Of a stretch of DNA of 57,889 bases, positions 16,346 through 25,222 are shown one piece after another. Each line of letters begins with the position of its first letter. Positions within the stretch are counted from its first letter, which is position 1. Location of the stretch: positions 1 to 57,889 of the forward strand of contig JACTNC010000029.1 of the NCBI GenBank assembly GCA_014584295.1, read 5' to 3'. The DNA is from Verrucomicrobiota bacterium (GTDB lineage: Bacteria; Verrucomicrobiota; Verrucomicrobiia; Opitutales; Opitutaceae). Under the pieces are notes generated by a model, which saw nothing but the letters and a program-made list of their open reading frames with translations, did not search any database and was not told the origin of the DNA. Both the position numbers and the translations under genes were made by a program.

Positions 16346-17239
16346 ATGCGCGTCCATTTCGAGAAGATCCTGACTGGAGAGGCACAGTCCTTTTCCTGCC
16401 GCGAATACCGGTGCCACGCATTCAGTGCACCCTTCCATTTTCATCCTGAATTCGAGCTCACAGCGATCCTTTCGGGAGTCGGAAGGCGGTTTGTTGCCGA
16501 CAGCCTTGAGGAGTACGGACCGGGTGATCTCATTCTGCTAGGCCCGAATCTGCCGCACCGATGGGCGAGTGTTGTTTCGGACGGCTCACGGAGGATGTCC
16601 CACTCCATCGTCCTGCAGTTCCGCAGGGATTGTTTTGGCGAAGGCTTCTGGTCCCTTCCCGAGCTACGCAAGGTTCTGGCCATGCTCCAGCGATCGGGTC
16701 GCGGCATTTGCTTCGCTCCGATTGAAACGAGGGCAATCATTGCGAAGATGCGGGAGTTGACGAAGCTGCGCAGCCTGCCCCGGGCGATGGCGTTGCTTGG
16801 CATCCTCCACGAACTGTCGCTCAAGAGTGCGCGGCTCCTTGCGTCGCCTCGCTACCGCTTGGACCTGGCGGCGACGGATGCGAAGCGAATCAATCGTGTG
16901 ATTGATTTTGTCGAAAAGGATTTCTCCAACGAAGCCCTGAGTCTGGATCAGGCGGCAAAGGTGGCGTCACTTACCCCCAGCGCGTTCAGCCGTTTCTTCG
17001 CGCGGAGCACGGGGCGGACGTTTGTAAGTTTTGTGAATGATGTCCGCCTGAGCCACGTCTGTCGCCTGCTGGCCGAGAGCGGGAAGCCGGTGGCGGAGAT
17101 CTGTTTCGCCTGCGGCTTCGGAACAATATCGAATTTCTACCAGCGTTTCCGCGAGTACAAACGGATGACTCCACTGGCTTACCGTCGCATGTTTGCCCAG
17201 GCGCCACGCACGGTGGCGGGAAGATTTATTGAGTTGTAG
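16346..17239 (+). CDS. AraC family transcriptional regulator
   Basis: A 297-residue regulator. The N-terminal half is a cupin sensor domain (FSAPFHFHPEFELTAILSG, then YGPGDLILLGPNLPHRW). The C-terminal 100 residues hold two helix-turn-helix units (LSLDQAAKVASLTPSAFSRF; KPVAEICFACGFGTISNFYQ, then RFREYKRMTPLAYRR), the standard AraC/XylS DNA-binding module. It is divergent from the six-gene sugar operon and most likely activates it when the pathway sugar binds the cupin. The HFHPEFEL cluster is typical of cupin metal or sugar sites. No other regulator is near. Confidence 0.92.
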   Translation: MRVHFEKILTGEAQSFSCREYRCHAFSAPFHFHPEFELTAILSGVGRRFVADSLEEYGPGDLILLGPNLPHRWASVVSDGSRRMSHSIVLQFRRDCFGEGFWSLPELRKVLAMLQRSGRGICFAPIETRAIIAKMRELTKLRSLPRAMALLGILHELSLKSARLLASPRYRLDLAATDAKRINRVIDFVEKDFSNEALSLDQAAKVASLTPSAFSRFFARSTGRTFVSFVNDVRLSHVCRLLAESGKPVAEICFACGFGTISNFYQRFREYKRMTPLAYRRMFAQAPRTVAGRFIEL

Positions 17240-17438
17240 AAGAGTGCTCGGAACTGAATTGAACGACGACTTTTTGTGGCGCGGGGCTCTTTTCAGATCA
17301 ATATCCTCGAGCATAGTTCCAAGATAGGGTGAAGGAAGAGCCGTTTCGATTGCGCGCTTGCTTCGTCGCCCCCGGACGGGCACGGTCGTGCTTTAACTGT
17401 CTGCACCATCAACCCCTGCCGAATTCAATTTGCGCGCC

Positions 17439-18479
17439 ATGCATCTCTCACGAGCGAGCCAAATATCCTTTGACCAAACTGCCTCCTTTCCGCGAAGCCC
17501 ACTCAGGAAGGGCCTGCTGCCGGCGGCCTTCCTTGCGGCTGCAGTATCACTCTCGGGCGCCGCACCGGCTCCGGTCGTCAAGGTGACGCGCGGCGACAAC
17601 CGGGTGGCGGTTTCGGTCGAAGGCAAGCCGTTCACGGAATTTGTCTATGCCCCCGAAGGCCCACGCACCTATTTCTATCCCGTGCTTGCGCCGGATGGGA
17701 CGCGTCTCACGCGGGATTTTCCAATGGCGAACACGCCGGGGGAGGAGCAGGACCATCCGCATCATCGCTCGCTCTGGTTTGCGCATGGCAGCATTAGCGG
17801 GGTCGATTTCTGGCTGGAGAAGCCGACGTCAGGCAAGGTGGTGCTGGTCGGTCTGGACGAGACATCCAGTGGCAAGGTCGGAGTGATTCGAGCCCACCAC
17901 CGCTGGGAGGCACCGGGTGGAAAACTGATCGCGACCGATGAGCTGACGGTTCGCATTCAAGCCGTGCCGAACGGGCGGTTGCTCGACTATGAAATCACGA
18001 TGCACGCCCTGAAGGATGCGCCCCTGGTTTTTGGTGACACGAAGGAGGGGACGATGGCGGTCCGTCTTCCGCTTTGGATGACGATGACGCACAAATTTAA
18101 GGGCAAGGAGGTCGCGGGGCAGGGACATGTCGTGAATAGCGCGGGCGACCGTGACGTGGCCGCCTGGGGGAAAAGGGCGGCTTGGGCCGACTATTTTGCG
18201 CCGCGCGATGGCAAGGTGTATGGCATCGCGATCTTTGATCATCCCGCGAATCCTCGGCATCCGACCTGGTGGCATGCCCGAGACTACGGGTTGTTCGCGG
18301 CCAACCCTTTTGGGCGCCATGATTTTGAAGGACTCAAGGGCCAGCCTCATATTGGAGACCTGACGGTCCCTGCCGGGAAATCGGTGACCTTCAAGTATCG
18401 CATCTATATCCACGATGGCGACACGACTGATGCCCATGTGGCGGAGCACTATCGCTCCTACGCCGAGGGCGGAAAATAG
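17439..18479 (+). CDS. exported PmoA-like family protein (DUF6807)
   Basis: About 346 residues. After an N-terminal basic stretch (SPLRKG) there is a hydrophobic signal segment (LLPAAFLAAAVSLSG) ending near APAP, so the protein is probably periplasmic. The mature part shows the family features FTEFVYAPEGPRTYFYPVLA, EEQDHPHHRSLWFAHG and FDHPANPRHPTWWHARDYGL, and GLFAANPFGRHDF near the end. The family name PmoA comes from a loose database label; these proteins are not methane monooxygenase subunits. They are common next to sugar oxidoreductases in Verrucomicrobiota and Planctomycetota, but their reaction is unknown. An ATG at 17430 three codons upstream is equally possible. Confidence 0.85.
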   Translation: MHLSRASQISFDQTASFPRSPLRKGLLPAAFLAAAVSLSGAAPAPVVKVTRGDNRVAVSVEGKPFTEFVYAPEGPRTYFYPVLAPDGTRLTRDFPMANTPGEEQDHPHHRSLWFAHGSISGVDFWLEKPTSGKVVLVGLDETSSGKVGVIRAHHRWEAPGGKLIATDELTVRIQAVPNGRLLDYEITMHALKDAPLVFGDTKEGTMAVRLPLWMTMTHKFKGKEVAGQGHVVNSAGDRDVAAWGKRAAWADYFAPRDGKVYGIAIFDHPANPRHPTWWHARDYGLFAANPFGRHDFEGLKGQPHIGDLTVPAGKSVTFKYRIYIHDGDTTDAHVAEHYRSYAEGGK

Positions 18480-18602
18480 GAGCTTGGAATCAGCGATAGC
18501 GACGGCGCCTTCCCCCACAAGGCCAAGCGAAGTCGAGCCGGCGGCGTCAGGTTGAATCGATGACCGGTGTGCGGCGTGTGAATTCCCGCACGGCCGGGCC
18601 GT

Positions 18603-21140
18603 TCAGCGGATCAGCGCTTCCAGTTCTGATTCCTTCCAAGGTTCGTCGCGGCCCTTCGTTGAAGCTCGTACGGCGGCGATCTCTTTTGCGGTAACCGCGG
18701 AGGCCTCGTGGCCCCAGGAATGGCGAACATAGGTCAGGATGGAAGCCACCGTTGCGTCATCGAGCGCCCCCAAGGGCGGCATTACAAGCGGAGGATTTTC
18801 CTTCCCCTGAAGCACGATGCGCGCGAGTGCCTCGACTGGTCCGAGAACCCAGCGAGAATTGACCAAGGGCGGCGCGAGGCCGACGAGGCCTCGTCCATCG
18901 GGCTGATGGCAGCCTGCACAAATGGCGAAGTTCTCGCGCCCCTTTCTGAAGAGCTTCTTTTCCTCAGGATTGAGGGCAACAGCTGCGGGTTGCGCTGCGA
19001 CATCAACCCTGCCCGGCCATCGCAGGAACTCAACGGCCTTGCGCAGGCGATTGCTGATCTCCGGGGCGATGCCTTTGGCATTCGACCAGGCGATCAGACC
19101 TTGTGGCGCAACCGCAATAGAGACCATAGAAGATGCGCTTTTTGAGTCCCTTCGCTGGGCGAGTTCGATGCCTTCAAGGATTGAAAGCCGGTTGGCCGCG
19201 GTGGAGCGGGACTCCGGGCTCAACATGGCAAAGAGTTTCGCCTGAGCGTCGGCATCATTACGCAGAAGAATGGCTGCAGCGGCGGTGACGATGACTGGCT
19301 TGTTCTTCGCGACACGCCTCGGGCTCGGATCGTCGAGCGTGCTTACGAGGAGCGAGAACTCCTGCCCGGCCAGACTGCTGACAAGAGCCTCGTTGAGACA
19401 GGGTTGATCGCCATGCGCGCGAGCGAGAGCAAACAGTGCCTCGCGGGCCGCTGCAGTCGGCGATTCACCGAGGGAGAAGGCGGCCTGGAGGCGCACCGTG
19501 CGATCGGGATTTCCTGTCAGTGCGACAACTTTGGAGGTGAGCGATTCATCGCCGTTTCTTAGCCAGGATTCGGTCATGCGGATCGCTGTGGAAACGACGC
19601 GAGGGTCACGATCCCCGAGCGCTGCCTCTACCGAGGACTGCGCGAGTGCGTTCATCCCGTGCAGGGTCCAGAGTGCGTGCACGCGTCCGAGTGGGGTTCG
19701 CGCGCCGCCGGATGCCATCTGGTTGAGCAGGGAAATGGCGGTCGTGTCGTGTGCCTGGACTAGGAGGCGCTGGGCAGTGTCGCGCCACCATCCGCTCTCA
19801 TGATCGAGCGTGGAAACGAGTTCCGCCGTTGTCATTTGCGCGGGCAGGCGAAGCGAGAGGGGCATCGAGGTGTATTTTTCGGGCACAATGCGGTAGATTC
19901 GGCCCAGTCCGATCGGCGCTTCCAGATGGCGGGATTCGATCTGGCGCCGCAGGTACGACGTCACGTAGATGCGGTGCTGGAGAATGCCACGGTACATATC
20001 GACGATATAGAGGGCGCCGTCGGGGCCGGTCGTGAGATTCACCGGACGGAAGCGTTCGTCGGTCGAGGTCAGGAATTCGGTGGAGGGATACGCATTTCTC
20101 GCGCTCAGTACGCCGTTCGCATCGTCGACGACGATGCGCTTGACCAGATTGGCTGCGGGCTCGCAAATGAAGACATTGCCTGCAAATGCGGAGGGAAGGA
20201 GCGATTCCCGATAGTACAAGGGAGCACAGGCCGCGGTGACGGTGCGCAGGATGCCGTCGTTCCCCAGCGTTCGATAGCCGCGGTTGATGCCCGGAGTAAC
20301 GCGGCTGGGATAGAGTGTGATTTTTTCGGGTGGTGCCAGGGTGCGATTGACGCACTGCGAGAAGGGCTGCCCCGGATTCCGGTACAGGTACTCGGCGGGG
20401 AAGGCATCCGCCTGCAGTGGCACGCTGTTGTTGTTGTAGAAGAAGTTTCCGGTGTTGTCGAAAGTCAGGCCCCATTGCCCTCGAAAGGATGTGGGCTCAC
20501 GGGTCCAGGTGCCATCATGATTGTAGCGAAACCGAGCGGTGAAATTTGCGCTGTAGATCCAGTTATCGAGTCCCCACGTCAGGCTGTTTGCCGTGTGCTC
20601 GGGATTTGTCGGACTGCCGTAGTCGCCCGCAACCTCGATTTTTTCGTCGGCTCGTCCGTCGCCGTTGGTATCGCGCATGAACCAAAGGTGGGGAGGAGCG
20701 CCGACCAGGATGCCGTCGCCGATGCGCAGAAGCGCGCGAGGCATGACCAGACCTGTGGCAAACTCTGTGCGCCGATCGGGTCGCCCGTCACCGTCGGTGT
20801 CGTCGAGCACGGCGATAGTCCCCACGGGTTTGTCCTCACCGATGCCATCGACATTCGGCATGAAGCCCCGCATTTCCACAACCCAGTAGCGTCCCGCCTC
20901 ATCGATCTCCAGGACGACGGGATCGTGCAGGAGCGGGTCCGATGCGACCGCTTCGATGCGAAATCCCGGTGCGACGCGGAACGTTCTAAGTGCCTCGTCG
21001 ACCGTTAGCGCCGGTGCGGGAGGAATCACGAGATGTTTAGGCGGATCCGACTGAACCTCCCCGGGTTTGTCACCGCTCTGGGCAAAGGCACCGTGTACAA
21101 GGCCAAGAAGAGTGATGCCGAGAAAGCAGGATATTCGCAT
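18603..21140 (-). CDS. PVC-type heme-binding CxxCH dehydrogenase with HEAT repeats
   Basis: About 845 residues from the ATG at 21140, which gives a clean signal peptide (MRISCFLGITLLGLVHGAFA); longer starts to 21233 are possible. After it comes a beta-propeller-like dehydrogenase domain with Asp-rich loops (DDTDGDGRPDRRTEF, DTNGDGRADEKIEV) that resemble calcium-binding sites. HEAT-like repeats occupy about residues 450-650. A C-terminal cytochrome c domain carries the heme motif CAGCHQPDGRG and a later PLVMPPLG methionine. This architecture is highly expanded in Planctomycetota and Verrucomicrobiota and is thought to oxidise sugars or polyols in the periplasm and pass electrons to cytochrome c. 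It is divergent from another cytochrome c-linked dehydrogenase. Confidence 0.88.
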   Translation of the reverse strand: MRISCFLGITLLGLVHGAFAQSGDKPGEVQSDPPKHLVIPPAPALTVDEALRTFRVAPGFRIEAVASDPLLHDPVVLEIDEAGRYWVVEMRGFMPNVDGIGEDKPVGTIAVLDDTDGDGRPDRRTEFATGLVMPRALLRIGDGILVGAPPHLWFMRDTNGDGRADEKIEVAGDYGSPTNPEHTANSLTWGLDNWIYSANFTARFRYNHDGTWTREPTSFRGQWGLTFDNTGNFFYNNNSVPLQADAFPAEYLYRNPGQPFSQCVNRTLAPPEKITLYPSRVTPGINRGYRTLGNDGILRTVTAACAPLYYRESLLPSAFAGNVFICEPAANLVKRIVVDDANGVLSARNAYPSTEFLTSTDERFRPVNLTTGPDGALYIVDMYRGILQHRIYVTSYLRRQIESRHLEAPIGLGRIYRIVPEKYTSMPLSLRLPAQMTTAELVSTLDHESGWWRDTAQRLLVQAHDTTAISLLNQMASGGARTPLGRVHALWTLHGMNALAQSSVEAALGDRDPRVVSTAIRMTESWLRNGDESLTSKVVALTGNPDRTVRLQAAFSLGESPTAAAREALFALARAHGDQPCLNEALVSSLAGQEFSLLVSTLDDPSPRRVAKNKPVIVTAAAAILLRNDADAQAKLFAMLSPESRSTAANRLSILEGIELAQRRDSKSASSMVSIAVAPQGLIAWSNAKGIAPEISNRLRKAVEFLRWPGRVDVAAQPAAVALNPEEKKLFRKGRENFAICAGCHQPDGRGLVGLAPPLVNSRWVLGPVEALARIVLQGKENPPLVMPPLGALDDATVASILTYVRHSWGHEASAVTAKEIAAVRASTKGRDEPWKESELEALIR

Positions 21141-21353
21141 GAAGAAAGAAAGAGACATCAGATTAACAATAGGGCCGGAAGGAAGCATTCTGTGGGTGGA
21201 AACGTTGCGCATCCGTGCAGCGGCATTCATCAATGGAAAGATTCTGCGTCACTCAGGCAAGTGCGACTGCATGCTGCCGAAACTGGAAATGTCAGTTGAT
21301 CGAGCTTGATAAGCTGGTTTGCATTCGCAGCGCATTCAATCTACTTCCTCACC

Positions 21354-22796
21354 ATGCGTCTTCTGTCCCTCCCCGTTTTCTGCCGCACCGCATGGATTGC
21401 GGTGGGTGCATCTGCGATTGGCTCTTTTGCCCAGTCAGCCACCGGCAAGGGCAAGGTAAAGGTGGAGGAGGTATATCAGCAGAATTGTGCGAGCTGCCAT
21501 GGGGCCAAACTAGAAGGCGGATCGGGCTCGGCGCTGCTGGGGCCGGAGTGGAAACATGGAGGGGATGCCGACAGCCTGTTCAAGGTCATCCGGGACGGTG
21601 TCAAGGACACCCCGATGATCGGATGGAACAGTCTCGGTGAAAGTACGCTGCGCGCCCTGGCAATTTATATTCGGGAGGAGGCGTACGCCGCGGCGCACGC
21701 GAAACCCAGCACACGGAAAACGACTGAGGACAATGCGCCGGTGGTCACCAAGGAACACACCTATCGCGTGGAGACCGTGGTCACGGGGCTCGAAAACCCT
21801 TGGTCGCTGGCCTGGCTGCCCGATGGCAGGCGGCTGGTAACCGAGCGTCCGGGCAGGCTCAGGATCCTCGATACCAAGAACAAGCTTTCGGAGCGGATTC
21901 GGGGAACTCCCGAGGTGTTCGCGCGTGGGCAGGGTGGCTTGCTCGATGTCGCGATTCATCCCGACTACTCCAGGAACGGGTGGATCTATCTCGCCTACAG
22001 TGATCCGCGACGGCTTGACGGCGAGGACGTCAGCCTCACTGCGATCGTCCGCGGAAGAATCAAGGACGGCGCGTGGACAGAGCAGCAGGATATTTTCCGT
22101 GCTCCGCTGAAGTTTTATCAGACCACCCGCCATCACTTCGGCTGCCGGATTGTTTTTGAGGATGGCTATTTGTTTTTCAGCATGGGCGAAAGAGGCCGCA
22201 GTGACCATGCTCAGGACCTCACGAGACCCAACGGCAAGATTCACCGCATTTTCGATGATGGTCGTGTGCCCAAGGACAACCCGTTTTCCAATCGAAAGGA
22301 TGCGTACCCAACGCTCTGGTGTTATGGGAATCGCAATCCACAGGGGTTGGTCAGACATCCGGTGACCGGAGACCTATGGGAAACCGAGCACGGTCCTCGC
22401 GGAGGCGATGAACTGAACCTGATCCTGCGCGGAGCAAATTACGGCTGGCCCAAGGCGTCCTACGGAATGAATTACGATGGTTCGCCGCTGACTCCGAACA
22501 CGAGCCTTCCTGGCATGAAGGATCCGATCATCTACTGGACGCCGTCGATTGCAGCCTCAGGCCTTGCGGTTTACGAAGGCGATGCGTTTCCCAAATGGAG
22601 AGACAACCTTCTCGCGGGTGGTCTTGCGAAACAGGAGATTCACCGACTCGTGCTGGATGGGCGCAAGGTTGTTCAACGCGAAGTGATCTTCAGCAACCGT
22701 GGGCGGGTTCGTGATGTGAGGGTGGGGCCTGACGGACTGGTTTATGTCCTGATTGACGACAAGAACGGGAAGATCCTCCGCCTGCGTCCGGAGTAG
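21354..22796 (+). CDS. PQQ-dependent sugar dehydrogenase with N-terminal cytochrome c domain
   Basis: About 480 residues from the ATG at 21354. A signal peptide (MRLLSLPVFCRTAWIAVG, then ASAIGSFAQ) leads into a cytochrome c domain with NCASCHGAKLEGGSG near residue 45. A six-bladed propeller of the soluble glucose/sorbosone dehydrogenase type follows (LENPWSLAWLPDGRRLVTE, GCRIVFEDGYLFFSMGE, GNRNPQGLVRHPVTGDLWET). The fusion of heme and propeller lets electrons leave the PQQ site directly. The divergent partner at 18603-21140 also has a CxxCH heme domain, so the two may share a shuttle protein. The substrate is unknown. An upstream in-frame ATG at 21306 would spoil the signal peptide. Confidence 0.88.
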   Translation: MRLLSLPVFCRTAWIAVGASAIGSFAQSATGKGKVKVEEVYQQNCASCHGAKLEGGSGSALLGPEWKHGGDADSLFKVIRDGVKDTPMIGWNSLGESTLRALAIYIREEAYAAAHAKPSTRKTTEDNAPVVTKEHTYRVETVVTGLENPWSLAWLPDGRRLVTERPGRLRILDTKNKLSERIRGTPEVFARGQGGLLDVAIHPDYSRNGWIYLAYSDPRRLDGEDVSLTAIVRGRIKDGAWTEQQDIFRAPLKFYQTTRHHFGCRIVFEDGYLFFSMGERGRSDHAQDLTRPNGKIHRIFDDGRVPKDNPFSNRKDAYPTLWCYGNRNPQGLVRHPVTGDLWETEHGPRGGDELNLILRGANYGWPKASYGMNYDGSPLTPNTSLPGMKDPIIYWTPSIAASGLAVYEGDAFPKWRDNLLAGGLAKQEIHRLVLDGRKVVQREVIFSNRGRVRDVRVGPDGLVYVLIDDKNGKILRLRPE

Positions 22797-22878
22797 GACA
22801 CGGCGAATTTCGGAAGCACTGCGAACGAAGCGAATCAGCGGCTCGCTCGTCCGAAACCGGTGACTGCGGATAGACCTG

Positions 22879-23625
22879 TCAGCGGGCGAGGTAGCCTCCG
22901 TCAACAACAAGATCACTTCCGGTCATGAAGGAGGATTCATCGCTCGCCAGAAAGGCAACTGCCGAAGCAACCTCCTCGGGTCGGCCCTGGCGTCCGAGCA
23001 GATGCATTGCAGAGGCGCGGCGGTCCTCCTCCTCGATGTTGAGATTGAGCTTCTTGCAGGAGTTGATGAATGCGGAAGTGTAGATGTAACCCGGACAGAC
23101 CGTGTTGACGCGGATATTGTAGGGGGCGAGGTCCTGGGCCCAGCACTTGGTGAGGCCGCGCAGGGCGAATTTCGTGGCATTGTAGGTCGCGAAATTTGCC
23201 TGGCCGACAAAGCCGCTGACCGAGGAGAAATTGACGATGCTGCCACCGCCGGCGTCCTTCATTTGAGCGACCGCCTGATTGGTCACGAGCGAGGTGCCGA
23301 TCACATTGACCGACAGGCTGTCCTGCCAGTCGGTCACGGTTGCATCCGTGCTCTTGAAGACAAATCGAGCCGCGCTGTTGACGAGAATCTGTATGGGACC
23401 GAATCGCGTGCGCACCGTTGCGCAGGCTGACTCGACAGCACCCGGCTGGGTGACGTCGACGGAGAGGTAGAACACTCCCATGGTGGCGAGTTTGCCTTCG
23501 GCATCCTCCTTGAGGTCGAAGGCCGCGACCTTGCATCCCTCTTCGACTAGCCTCTGGCATGCGGCGAAACCCAGATCGCCGAGTCCGCCGGTGACGAGTG
23601 CGACTTTTCCCTTGAGGCCTTTCAT
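22879..23625 (-). CDS. short-chain dehydrogenase/reductase
   Basis: A 248-residue classic SDR. The cofactor motif is VTGGLGDLGFAACQRL. The catalytic serine lies in IVNFSSVSGFVGQ and the Tyr/Lys pair in ATYNATKFALRGL. The C-terminus ends SFMTGSDLVVDGGYLAR, as in sugar and secondary-alcohol dehydrogenases that use NAD(P). I start at 23625 because its ATG overlaps the stop of the cyclase gene and because translation further upstream gives a basic, non-SDR sequence. It is the last gene of the four-gene cassette that ends at 26247. Confidence 0.92.
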   Translation of the reverse strand: MKGLKGKVALVTGGLGDLGFAACQRLVEEGCKVAAFDLKEDAEGKLATMGVFYLSVDVTQPGAVESACATVRTRFGPIQILVNSAARFVFKSTDATVTDWQDSLSVNVIGTSLVTNQAVAQMKDAGGGSIVNFSSVSGFVGQANFATYNATKFALRGLTKCWAQDLAPYNIRVNTVCPGYIYTSAFINSCKKLNLNIEEEDRRASAMHLLGRQGRPEEVASAVAFLASDESSFMTGSDLVVDGGYLAR

Positions 23626-24254
23626 GGGAGGATCGCCACGGCACGGATCGGTGATCCGTCGCGGCCCTTGAAGTTGAGAGGGAATCCGCTGAAGACAAAG
23701 CGTTCGGGCAGCTTGTCGAGGTTGGCGAGTCCCTCGACGATGACGACCTCGGCATCGCGTGCCAGAAGGATGTGGTGAACTTCGTACCAATCGCGTCCGG
23801 GTGTTGGTGTATCCATTCCGAGGAGACGAATCTTTCGCGACACGAGGTAGCGCGCGGCATCCTGGGTCAGGCTCGGAAAATCAGAGAAGTAATTTTCCTT
23901 GCCGAACTGACGATGCCATCCCGTCTCATAGATCAATCGGGTGCCAGGCTGCAGGAGATGTTCAATCTTCTGAAAATCAGCGGGCACGATCTCCTCGCGG
24001 GGAGCCTTGGGGATGCGAAGCAGAATAGCGTCGCCATAGAACCATTCCAGCGGCATCTGGTCGATGGTTTTTCCATCGTCGAGAAAGTGATACATGGCAT
24101 CGAGATGGGTGCCCTGATGGGTGGCCATGCTGACCTGCGTCATGTTGTAGCGCAGCGTCCCCGTGGTGGAGTGGGAAATGATGCTGAGCTTCGGATCGAA
24201 CGGGAAGTTATCCTGTCCGTGAACCAGGGGGTGGGAGAGGTCGATGAACTTCAT
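23622..24254 (-). CDS. cyclase family protein (kynurenine formamidase-like fold)
   Basis: A 210-residue metal-dependent hydrolase of the cyclase superfamily (PF04199). It begins MKFIDLSHPLVHGQDNFPFD and contains the defining metal site STATHQGTHLDAMYHF in slightly altered form (VSMATHQGTHLDAMYHFLDD). Family members hydrolyse amides such as N-formylkynurenine or open cyclic compounds such as lactone-like rings. In this cassette of dehydrogenases a lactonase or decyclising role on an oxidised sugar is reasonable, but not shown. The gene overlaps both neighbours by 4 bases. Confidence 0.88.
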   Translation of the reverse strand: MKFIDLSHPLVHGQDNFPFDPKLSIISHSTTGTLRYNMTQVSMATHQGTHLDAMYHFLDDGKTIDQMPLEWFYGDAILLRIPKAPREEIVPADFQKIEHLLQPGTRLIYETGWHRQFGKENYFSDFPSLTQDAARYLVSRKIRLLGMDTPTPGRDWYEVHHILLARDAEVVIVEGLANLDKLPERFVFSGFPLNFKGRDGSPIRAVAILP

Positions 24255-25222
24255 GCGGAAGGAGTGAGAAAGGAGGTATTGACGACATTGACGAGTGCTT
24301 CGCCGCGGATTGCGCGCACGACGGCCTCGGCGCTCTTGCGCTGCAATTCGGGCACGCTTCCGGCGCTGTACCAGGCTGTGTGCGAGGTGAGCAGCACATT
24401 TGGAGCCTGACGCAAGGGGTGATCAGCCTCGAGCGGCTCCGTTTCGAAAACATCGAGGCCGGCGCCGGCAATCCGCTTCTCAACCAGGGCGCGGGCAAGC
24501 GCCTTTGTGTCCATAAGGCCGCCGCGGGCTGTATTGATCACGATCGCATCGTTCCGCATGCGCGCGAGTGAGGCCTCGCCCACCATGTGACGTGTTTCCG
24601 GGGTGAGCGGCAGATGCAGCGAAACAATGCCCGACTCGCGCCAGAGCGCATCAAGTTCGAGCCGTTGCACACCCGCCTCGGCGAACGCAATCGCGGGAAC
24701 AAAGGGATCGTAGGCGGCGAGCCGGAAGCCAAAACCGCGGGCACGTTCAAGCACGGCGCGCGCGATCCGTCCGAACCCCGCGGTGGCGAACGTGGTCGAG
24801 CGAAAGGACGGGAATGGTGACGGGGGAATGATCTTCCACGTTCCACTACGCACGGCTGCATCCGTCTGCGGGATCTGCCGGGCAAGCGAGAGCGCCAGTG
24901 CGAGCGCATGATCGGCGACTTCCGCAATGCAGTAGTCGGGGACATTGCACACGGGAATTCCACGGGCTCCAGCCGCCTTGAGGTCGACATTGTCGACGCC
25001 GATGCCATAGCGCACGATCACCTTGCAGTGGCGCAGAGCGGCGATGACCGCGGCATTGATGGGTGCCCACTGAACGAGAAGGGCGTCGGCATCCGCGCAG
25101 GCTAGGGCCAACTTTTCAGGATCCTTTGACTGCAGCACCACCAGTTCGCAGCCGGCGGCGGCAAGGAGACTCTTCTCCTGTTCAATGGACGCAAAACCAT
25201 GGTCGGTCAGGACAACTTTCAT
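24251..25222 (-). CDS. D-isomer-specific 2-hydroxyacid dehydrogenase
   Basis: A 323-residue NAD-dependent dehydrogenase. It has the N-terminal catalytic half (QSKDPEKLALACADADALLV), the Rossmann region with GFGRIARAVLERARGFGFRL, the catalytic arginine in VINTARGGLMDTKALARAL and the His/Glu region near the C-terminus (FETEPLEADHPLRQ; LLTSHTAWYS). This fits reduction of a 2-keto acid or oxidation of a D-2-hydroxy acid. The stretch before GFGRI is unusually short in glycine (FATAGFGRIA rather than xGxVGxGxIG) but close to the family. It is the second gene of the cassette, coupled by overlaps to the Zn-dehydrogenase upstream and the cyclase downstream. Confidence 0.9.
   Translation of the reverse strand: MKVVLTDHGFASIEQEKSLLAAAGCELVVLQSKDPEKLALACADADALLVQWAPINAAVIAALRHCKVIVRYGIGVDNVDLKAAGARGIPVCNVPDYCIAEVADHALALALSLARQIPQTDAAVRSGTWKIIPPSPFPSFRSTTFATAGFGRIARAVLERARGFGFRLAAYDPFVPAIAFAEAGVQRLELDALWRESGIVSLHLPLTPETRHMVGEASLARMRNDAIVINTARGGLMDTKALARALVEKRIAGAGLDVFETEPLEADHPLRQAPNVLLTSHTAWYSAGSVPELQRKSAEAVVRAIRGEALVNVVNTSFLTPSA

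Noticed and set aside
18487..18556. Possible long stem GACGGCGCC / GGCGGCGTC after the PmoA-like gene
   Set aside because: The loop is about 35 bases and the arms have a mismatch; too weak to call a terminator.
19800..21008. Long open frame of 402 codons antisense to the CxxCH dehydrogenase gene
   Set aside because: The minus strand has clear dehydrogenase and cytochrome motifs over the whole stretch. The antisense frame has no domain and is expected in high-GC coding DNA.
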